Positions 5,498 to 10,395 of a stretch of 10,395 nt of DNA are shown here, in pieces. The position numbers were made by a program, and so were the translations under genes. Position 1 is the stretch's first letter. Every line of letters starts with the position of its first letter. Where the stretch lies: the NCBI GenBank assembly GCA_036377075.1, contig DASUZB010000053.1, forward strand, positions 1 to 10,395. Direction: 5' to 3'. Below the pieces are notes generated by a model. That model was not told the origin of the DNA, did no database searches, and saw only the letters and a program-made list of their open reading frames with translations. Source of the stretch: DASUZB01 sp036377075 (GTDB lineage: Bacteria > Actinomycetota > CALGFH01).

Positions 5498-8025
5498 CCA
5501 CCGCCCACCTTCCCCTGCTCCCCGACGACCAGCTCGCGCGGTTGCTGCCGGCGGGCGACGAGCCCGGCGTCGGCGCGCTCGCCACCGAGCGCGGCAACCT
5601 GCCGCTCGAAGCGATCGACGTGCGCGCCAGCGTCGCCGGGCTGCTCGCCCGCACGGTGCTCACCCAGACCTTCGCCAACCCTTACGACGAGCCACTGCAG
5701 GCCACCTACGTGTTCCCGCTGCCCGACAGGGCGGCCGTCACCGAGTTCCGCATGGAGGTGGCCGGCCGCGTGGTGGAGGGCGTGCTCGAGGAGCGCGCCA
5801 AGGCGCGGGCAGCCTACGACCAGGCCATCGCCGAGGGCCGCCGGGCCTCGATCGCCGAGGAGGAGCGGCCCGGCGTGTTCACCATGCGGGTCGGCAACCT
5901 GCTCCCCGGGGAGCAGGCCACCGTCCGGCTCGCCATGGCCGGGCCGCTGCCGTACGGGGACGGCGAGGCGACCTTCCGCTTCCCGCTGGTGGTGGCGCCA
6001 CGCTACGTCCCGGGCAGGCCCCTGCCAGGCCGGTCGGTCGGGGACGGCACCGTGCCGGACACCGACGCGGTGCCCGACGCCTCCCGGATCACCCCGCCGG
6101 TGCTGCTGCCCGGGTTCCCCAACCCGGTGCGGCTCTCCCTCGAGGTCGAGGTCGACCCCGCCGGCCTGCCCCTGCACGGCCTCGCCGCGAGCCTCCACGC
6201 CGTCCGCGTGGAGAAGGGCGGGGGGTCCAACAATGCCCTGGTGGTGCGGATGCAGCCGGGGGAGCGGGCCGACCGCGACTTCGTCCTGCGGCTCTCCCTC
6301 GGCGAGGAGGCCGTCGCCAGCAGCCTCACCACGGTGCCCGACGCCGGCGGCGACGAGGGCACGTTCGCGCTCACCATCCTGCCGCCGCCGGCCGAGCGCG
6401 CCGCGCGCCCGCGCGACGTGGTGCTGTTGCTCGACCGCTCGGGCAGCATGGCCGGCTGGAAGATGGTCGCCGCCCGGCGGGCGGCGGCCCGCATGCTCGA
6501 CACCCTCGGCGACGCCGACCGCCTCGCCGTGCTCGCCTTCGACAACGCGGTCGAGCGCCCGCCTGCGCTCGGCGGCGAGGGCCTGGTGGCGGCGAGCGAC
6601 CGCAACCGCTTCCGCGCGGTCGAGTTCCTCGGTTCCATGGAGGCCCGCGGCGGCACCGAGATGGCCGCGCCGCTGCGCCAGGCGGTCGACCTCCTGACCG
6701 GCGCCCCGGACCCCGACCACGACCGTGACCGCGTGCTCGTGCTGGTCACCGACGGCCAGGTCGGCAACGAGGACCAGCTCATCGGCCTGCTCGCCCCGCG
6801 CCTCGGCGACGTGCGCGTGTTCACCGTCGGCGTCGACGTGGCGGTCAACGAGGCCTTCCTCAAGCGCCTGGCCGGCCTCGGCGGTGGCGCGTGCGAGCTG
6901 GTCGAGTCGGAGGACCGGCTCGACGCGGTGATGGAGCGGATCCACCGGCGCGTCGGCACGCCGGTGCTGACCGACCTGGTCGTCGAGGACGCCGGCCTGG
7001 GGATCGAGCCGGATTCGCTGACCCCGTCCAGGGGGTCCGGGGGGCTCAAGAGCGAGGCCGCAACCCAGGTGGCGGGTGGCCACGCAAAGCCGAGCGGTAG
7101 CCCCCCGGTGGACAGGGTGCCCGGAGGCCGCCTGCCGGCGCTGTTCGCGGGGGCGCCGCTGCTGGTCACGGGCCGCCTGCGCGGGCGGGCGGGCGCCGCG
7201 CGGCGCGAGGGTGCCCTGGTGGTGCGCGGCCGCCTGGCGTCCGGGCGCGAGTGGCGCTCGGAGCTGCCCGCCCGTCCGGCGGCCAACCCGGCGCTCGCCG
7301 CCGTCTGGGCGCGTGGTCGCCTGCGCGACCTGGAGGATGCCTACGCCGCCGGCCGCGGCGCCGACCCCGACCTGGAGCGCCGGATCGTGGAAACCTCGCT
7401 GCGCTTCGGCGTGCTGTGCCGCTTCACCGCCTTCGTCGCGGTCGACAGCGTCGTGGTGAACGAGGGCGGGCGGGTGCGCCGGGTCACCCAGCCGGTGGAC
7501 GCGCCCCAGGGATGGGACATGTTCGCGCCGCGGCCGGTTGCCGCCGGCGTGGTCATGGCCGCGCCGGCGGCCGCGCACAGCCGCGCGCCGGCAGGCGGGA
7601 TGGCCCGTCCGCTGCTGGCGAAGGCCTCGCCGGTGCCGCGCGGGCGGCGCGCCGCCAAGCCGGTGGTCGTCCCCCTCGACGCGTACCGCCGGCGCGCACG
7701 CGAGCTGCGCGCCCGCCTCGCCGAGACCGGCGAGGGCGAGCGGGGCGGCCGGCTGGCCTGGCTGCGCCGGCAGCTCGGCGAGCTGCTGGACGACCTGCGC
7801 TCGGTCGGTGCTCCCGAGGAGGAGCTGCGCCCGCTCGACGAGCTGCTGGCCGAGCTCGTGCGCCTCGACGGCATGGCGGTCCCGACCGCGGAGGGGCTCG
7901 CCGCGGTCTGGGAGGGCGCCCTCGGTGCCCTGGACGCCTTCGCCGCCGCGGAGGGGGTGGCACAGGTCACCACGCCGGGCCGCGACCGCGCGGCCGACTT
8001 CTGGAAGCGGCGCCCCACGAGCTGA
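5494..8025 (+). CDS. VIT and von Willebrand factor A (VWA) domain protein
   Basis: This 843-residue protein resembles inter-alpha-trypsin inhibitor heavy chains. A VIT domain covers about 33-167, with conserved TFANPYDEPLQATYVFPLP and AYDQAIAEGRRASI. The VWA domain covers about 308-485 and has a complete metal-ion adhesion site: DRSGS (314-318), Thr388 in RGGTEM and Asp420 in TDG. A family-typical region follows (545-675, LFAGAPLLVTGR and RFGVLCRFTAFVAVD). The C-terminal part (729-820) is predicted helical and charged. No signal peptide, membrane helix or sortase signal is visible, so it is probably cytoplasmic. Metal-dependent protein binding is likely; no partner such as a MoxR ATPase is in the window. 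AAGGGAG at 5482-5488 serves the ATG, which overlaps the regulator gene by four bases. Residues 510-542 are encoded by a palindromic insertion (7021-7118) between the VWA domain and the following conserved segment. Confidence 0.92.
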   Translation: MTTAHLPLLPDDQLARLLPAGDEPGVGALATERGNLPLEAIDVRASVAGLLARTVLTQTFANPYDEPLQATYVFPLPDRAAVTEFRMEVAGRVVEGVLEERAKARAAYDQAIAEGRRASIAEEERPGVFTMRVGNLLPGEQATVRLAMAGPLPYGDGEATFRFPLVVAPRYVPGRPLPGRSVGDGTVPDTDAVPDASRITPPVLLPGFPNPVRLSLEVEVDPAGLPLHGLAASLHAVRVEKGGGSNNALVVRMQPGERADRDFVLRLSLGEEAVASSLTTVPDAGGDEGTFALTILPPPAERAARPRDVVLLLDRSGSMAGWKMVAARRAAARMLDTLGDADRLAVLAFDNAVERPPALGGEGLVAASDRNRFRAVEFLGSMEARGGTEMAAPLRQAVDLLTGAPDPDHDRDRVLVLVTDGQVGNEDQLIGLLAPRLGDVRVFTVGVDVAVNEAFLKRLAGLGGGACELVESEDRLDAVMERIHRRVGTPVLTDLVVEDAGLGIEPDSLTPSRGSGGLKSEAATQVAGGHAKPSGSPPVDRVPGGRLPALFAGAPLLVTGRLRGRAGAARREGALVVRGRLASGREWRSELPARPAANPALAAVWARGRLRDLEDAYAAGRGADPDLERRIVETSLRFGVLCRFTAFVAVDSVVVNEGGRVRRVTQPVDAPQGWDMFAPRPVAAGVVMAAPAAAHSRAPAGGMARPLLAKASPVPRGRRAAKPVVVPLDAYRRRARELRARLAETGEGERGGRLAWLRRQLGELLDDLRSVGAPEEELRPLDELLAELVRLDGMAVPTAEGLAAVWEGALGALDAFAAAEGVAQVTTPGRDRAADFWKRRPTS
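7021..7118. repeat. Palindromic (REP-like) insertion inside the VIT/VWA gene
   Basis: ACCCCGTCCA (7021-7030) pairs with TGGACAGGGT (7109-7118) with one mismatch. CCGGGGGGCT (7037-7046) pairs perfectly with AGCCCCCCGG (7099-7108). The only interruption in the stem is a six-base bulge, GGGGGT, on the 5' side. The loop is about 52 bases. Translated, the segment is Gly/Ser/Ala/Pro-rich (residues 510-542), unlike the structured sequence on either side. Whether copies occur elsewhere in the genome cannot be seen here. Confidence 0.65.
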
Positions 8026-8035
8026 GGTGCCCGGT

Positions 8036-8058
8036 CCGGCCCGGTGGAGCCGGGGCGC
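8036..8058. terminator. Weak hairpin between convergent genes
   Basis: In the 35-base gap between the VIT/VWA stop and the kinase stop, GCCCGG can pair with CCGGGGC across TGGAG with one bulge. No T-run follows on either strand. It could be a bidirectional terminator of the GC-rich type, but the evidence is thin. Confidence 0.25.
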
Positions 8059-8060
8059 GG

Positions 8061-9926
8061 TCACGTCAGGGACAGCCTGACCCCGCGGCTGAGGGCCGAG
8101 TCGTGCAGCTCGACGGCGCGCGGGCGGAAGCTCGTCGGCACGTCGTAGACGAGCGTCCCACTGACCGAGTTGCCGGGGTTGACGCGCGCCAGCGGCAGCC
8201 TGCTGCCCGCCCGCAGGGTGGCGCCGGCGTCCACCTGGTTGCGGCTGCCGCCGACCGCGTAGAGGTACTGCGCGTTCGCGTCGACGTTCTGGGGCTCCCG
8301 GCCGATGTTGCGCACGCTCATGGTGAGCAGGCAGAACTTGCCCTGGGCGCGGACCGCGGTGGCGCCGCTCCCGAGAACCCGTGGGCCGCAGCCGAACCTG
8401 GTGACGCGGAACTCGAACTTCCCGTCCCTGACCGGCGCGTACGGGGCATGGGCAGGGGTGTGCCCGGCCTGGTAGCCGCTCCCGCCCTGCGACTGCGTGA
8501 CCTCGGTGCCGCCCGAGTCCGAGCTGTCCCGGCCGCTGTCGGAGCCGCTCTGGCCGCCTCCATGGTCGCCGTTGTTCAGGCTGGCGAGCACGCCGAACAC
8601 GACGATCGCGAGGGCCACCAGCACGCCGCGGAGCCGTGCCTTCCCCGGCGTGCGAGGCCCGGCGGGCGGCGGCACGCCCCAGCCGGTCGGCCGCGCCGGC
8701 TCCGGCCCTTGCGCCCAGCCGGTCGGCCGGGACTGCTCCGGCGCTGGTCGCGCAGTGGCCTGGCGCCCGGTCGGGCCCGGTGGCGGCAGCCGAGGAGAAG
8801 GCTGCGGCGCCCTCGGCAGGTGCGCCCAGGCAGGTACCTGCTGCTCGCGGCGTGGCGCGCCGTCGGCGGCGGGCGGCGCCGGGGCGGTCGCGGCACCTGG
8901 CGCCGGGGTGGTCGCGGCACCTGGCGCCGGGGCGGTGGCGGTGGGTACCTCGGCCGCTGGGCCGGACGGTGCCGGCTGGGCGGGACCGGTCCGCGGCTCC
9001 TGGACCCAGGTGCGCCGCAGCACCCTGGTGACCTCGGAGCGGACGTTGCCGGGGTCGGACGGGTCGTCCAGCAGCTCTTCGAGCAGGTCGCGGGCGCTCG
9101 GCCGCCTGGCGGCGTCCTTGGCCATGGCCCGCTCCACCAGCGGCCGCAGCGGCCCGGCGAGGCCGTCGAGGTCGGGTGGCTGGTGCACGATCCGGTAGGC
9201 GAGGACCTCGACCGGGCCCCTGCCGAACGCCAGCCGGCCGGTGCCCGCGTAGGCCACCAGCCCGCCCCAGGCGAAGATGTCGGCGGCCGTGGTCACCGGC
9301 GCGCTGCCGAACTGCTCCGGCGCCATCCAGGCGGGCGTGCCCATGACCGTCCCCGCCCTGGTGATCGCCGTCGAGGCGTCGTCGAGCGCGCGGGCGATGC
9401 CGAAGTCGATCACCCGCGGGCCGAAGTAGGACAGCAGCACGTTGCCCGGCTTGAGGTCGCGGTGGACCACCTCGGCGGCGTGGATGGCGGCGAGCGCGGC
9501 GGCGACGCCGACGGCGAGGCCCTCCAGGTTGGACGCGGCCAGCGGCCCGTCCCGCTCCACCACCAGGTCGAGCCGGACGCCGTCGACGTACTCGGTGACC
9601 AGGTACGGGGCAGCACCGTCGAGGTTCGCGTCGAGCACCTGCGCGGTGCAGAACCCGGCGACGCGGCGGGCGGCGTCCACCTCGCGCCGGAAGCGGTCGA
9701 GGAACGCGGCGTCGCCGGCCAGCTCGGGGCGGATGACCTTGATGGCGACGCGCGCCCCGGCCGGGCTCTCGGCCAGGTAGACGGCGCCCATCCCGCCGGC
9801 GCCGAGGCGCCCGAGCACGCGGTAGGGCCCGATCTCGCCAGGGTCTCCCGGCCCGGCCGGGCGCGGCTGGACCGCGTGGAGGCCCAGGCCGCGGGGATCG
9901 TCCAACGGGCGCTCGCTTTCGACCAT
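8061..9926 (-). CDS. Transmembrane Ser/Thr protein kinase with extracellular DUF4352-like domain
   Basis: This 621-residue protein is a bacterial Hanks-type kinase. The kinase domain (about 34-290) has the glycine loop GRLGAGGMGAVY (39-50), Lys63 in VAIK, the catalytic loop HRDLKPGN (155-162), DFG (174-176), GTPAWMAPE (196-204), Asp216 and the late RP arginine (275), so it should be active. A Pro/Ala-rich juxtamembrane linker (about 305-430) holds PAPGAAT and RPTGW repeats. One hydrophobic helix (434-450) crosses the membrane. A Gly/Ser-rich stalk leads to a C-terminal outer domain (about 500-621) resembling DUF4352/MPT63-type immunoglobulin folds. Cys513 and Cys532 may form a disulfide. It has no PASTA repeats, so it is not PknB-like. 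GGAGAAG six bases before the ATG supports the start. It is convergent with the VIT/VWA gene and divergent from groEL. The ligand and substrates are unknown. Confidence 0.94.
   Translation of the reverse strand: MVESERPLDDPRGLGLHAVQPRPAGPGDPGEIGPYRVLGRLGAGGMGAVYLAESPAGARVAIKVIRPELAGDAAFLDRFRREVDAARRVAGFCTAQVLDANLDGAAPYLVTEYVDGVRLDLVVERDGPLAASNLEGLAVGVAAALAAIHAAEVVHRDLKPGNVLLSYFGPRVIDFGIARALDDASTAITRAGTVMGTPAWMAPEQFGSAPVTTAADIFAWGGLVAYAGTGRLAFGRGPVEVLAYRIVHQPPDLDGLAGPLRPLVERAMAKDAARRPSARDLLEELLDDPSDPGNVRSEVTRVLRRTWVQEPRTGPAQPAPSGPAAEVPTATAPAPGAATTPAPGAATAPAPPAADGAPRREQQVPAWAHLPRAPQPSPRLPPPGPTGRQATARPAPEQSRPTGWAQGPEPARPTGWGVPPPAGPRTPGKARLRGVLVALAIVVFGVLASLNNGDHGGGQSGSDSGRDSSDSGGTEVTQSQGGSGYQAGHTPAHAPYAPVRDGKFEFRVTRFGCGPRVLGSGATAVRAQGKFCLLTMSVRNIGREPQNVDANAQYLYAVGGSRNQVDAGATLRAGSRLPLARVNPGNSVSGTLVYDVPTSFRPRAVELHDSALSRGVRLSLT
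8875..8941. repeat. 24-bp tandem repeat in the kinase linker
   Basis: A 24-base unit starting GGCGCCGGGG and ending GCGGCACCT occurs at 8875-8898 and 8899-8922, followed by a partial copy to 8941. The full copies differ by one base (C/T). On the minus strand it encodes the PAPGAAT repeats of the Pro/Ala-rich juxtamembrane linker. Its length, a multiple of three, allows copy number to change without a frameshift. Confidence 0.8.
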
Positions 9927-10060
9927 GATCGGCTTCTCCGGTGGTCGCCAGTATCGCGCAAACCACCCACCCGCGCGTGATCATCCCCACCCGTGCAGCC
10001 ACCCTTCCCGACCCCTCGCTCACCCGGGCTACCGCTCCGCCACTCGAGCCCCGGACCCCC

Positions 10061-10087
10061 TTAGCACTCGCATGCGTTGAGTGCTAG
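10061..10087 (+). promoter_or_regulatory. CIRCE operator (HrcA binding site)
   Basis: TTAGCACTC (10061-10069), nine spacer bases, then GAGTGCTAG (10079-10087). This matches the CIRCE consensus TTAGCACTC-N9-GAGTGCTAA at 17 of 18 arm positions. HrcA binds this site and represses chaperonin genes until heat or misfolding stress. Here it lies 84 bases before the groEL start codon. Confidence 0.95.
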
Positions 10088-10105
10088 CATCCGCCTCGGC
10101 ATACC
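10077..10105 (+). promoter_or_regulatory. Possible groEL promoter overlapping CIRCE
   Basis: TTGAGT (10077-10082), inside the right part of CIRCE, could serve as a -35 box. CATACC (10100-10105), 17 bases on, could serve as a -10 box. The -10 match is poor, but the overlap with the operator would explain HrcA repression. Confidence 0.3.
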
Positions 10106-10171
10106 CGCGAGCGGGTTGGACGCTCGCCAAGTGGACACCGAAGGCAACCACCTAGAGGGAGGTAGCCACGC

Positions 10172-10395
10172 ATGCCCAAGATCATCGCGTTCGATGAGGA
10201 CGCCCGGCGGGCGCTGGAGCGGGGCATGAACCAGCTCGCCGACGCCGTACGGGTGACCCTCGGACCGAAGGGTCGCAACGTCGTGCTGGAGAAGAAGTGG
10301 GGCGCGCCCACCATCACCAACGACGGCGTGTCCATCGCCAACGAGATCGAGCTCGAGGACCCGTGGGAGAAGATCGGGGCCGAGCTCGTCAAGCA
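10172..10395 (+). CDS. groEL: Chaperonin GroEL (Hsp60), N-terminal fragment (3' end outside window)
   Basis: This is the cytoplasmic ATP-driven folding chaperone that forms double heptameric rings. The first 74 codons are in the window and begin MPKIIAFDEDARR. They include the nucleotide-binding TLGPKGRNVVL and the NDGVSIANEIELED segment with the conserved ATPase-domain Asp of NDG. Sequence and length up to the edge match ordinary GroEL, and the closest fit I recall is mycobacterial GroEL2 (Hsp65). GAGGGAGG lies nine bases before the ATG, and CIRCE is upstream. No groES precedes it, which suggests a stand-alone GroEL2-type copy with a groES-groEL pair elsewhere in the chromosome. The gene is cut by the window edge, not by a mutation. 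Confidence 0.97.
   Translation, partial: MPKIIAFDEDARRALERGMNQLADAVRVTLGPKGRNVVLEKKWGAPTITNDGVSIANEIELEDPWEKIGAELVK

Larger units (their letters stand above)
9927..10171. other. Divergent intergenic region between kinase and groEL
   Basis: The 245 bases hold the kinase ribosome site and, on the minus strand, a -10-like GATACT (9950-9955) without a clear -35. The groEL side holds CIRCE and the groEL leader, ending with GAGGGAGG (10155-10162) nine bases before the ATG. No small gene, in particular no groES, is present. Confidence 0.7.

Noticed and set aside
7251..9980. A 909-codon plus-strand open frame spanning the end of the VIT/VWA gene and the kinase
   Set aside because: It runs out of frame through the VIT/VWA gene and antisense to the kinase, and carries no recognisable motif.
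5005..10023. A 1672-codon open frame on the minus strand
   Set aside because: It is antisense to the MerR-like and VIT/VWA genes and out of frame with the kinase. The translation is Arg/Gly/Ala-rich low complexity without domains, as expected when GC-rich DNA has few stop codons in shadow frames.

Overview
The window is very GC-rich (third codon positions nearly all G/C) and reads as the chromosome of a high-GC actinobacterium (Actinomycetota). Supporting signs are a GT81 glucosyl-3-phosphoglycerate synthase, a mycobacterial GroEL2-like chaperonin without groES, a transmembrane Ser/Thr kinase and a GC-rich SAM-I riboswitch. An order or genus cannot be assigned from the sequence alone. No tRNA, rRNA, CRISPR array, transposase or phage gene was seen.

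Layout. (1) 1-1662, minus strand: a two-gene compatible-solute operon, gpgS followed by a HAD-family phosphatase cut off by the left edge. Together they would turn 3-phosphoglycerate and a sugar nucleotide into glucosyl- (or mannosyl-) glycerate. (2) 1663-2004: a divergent intergenic region holding a well-conserved SAM-I riboswitch and a possible translational switch. (3) 2005-4770, plus strand: a riboswitch-controlled threonine-synthase-family PLP enzyme, then a flavin disulfide oxidoreductase with an altered C-terminal active site. (4) 4783-8025, plus strand: a tandem palindromic operator, a MerR-like regulator and a translationally coupled 843-residue VIT/VWA protein. The VIT/VWA gene carries an in-frame palindromic insertion. 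(5) 8061-9926, minus strand, convergent: a membrane Ser/Thr kinase with an extracellular DUF4352-like domain. (6) 9927-10171: a divergent region with a CIRCE operator, then groEL, cut off by the right edge.

How the genes may work together. Much of the window concerns stress and regulation: an osmolyte or thermolyte pathway, HrcA-type control of a chaperonin, a membrane kinase and a cytoplasmic VIT/VWA protein with its own regulator. The points most worth following up are the SAM riboswitch on a threonine-synthase homologue with an unusual active site, the uncharacterised MerR-VIT/VWA operon with its repeated operator, and the palindrome inside the VWA gene. Nothing here is clearly a wholly new system; the MerR-VIT/VWA pair is the best candidate for undescribed biology.
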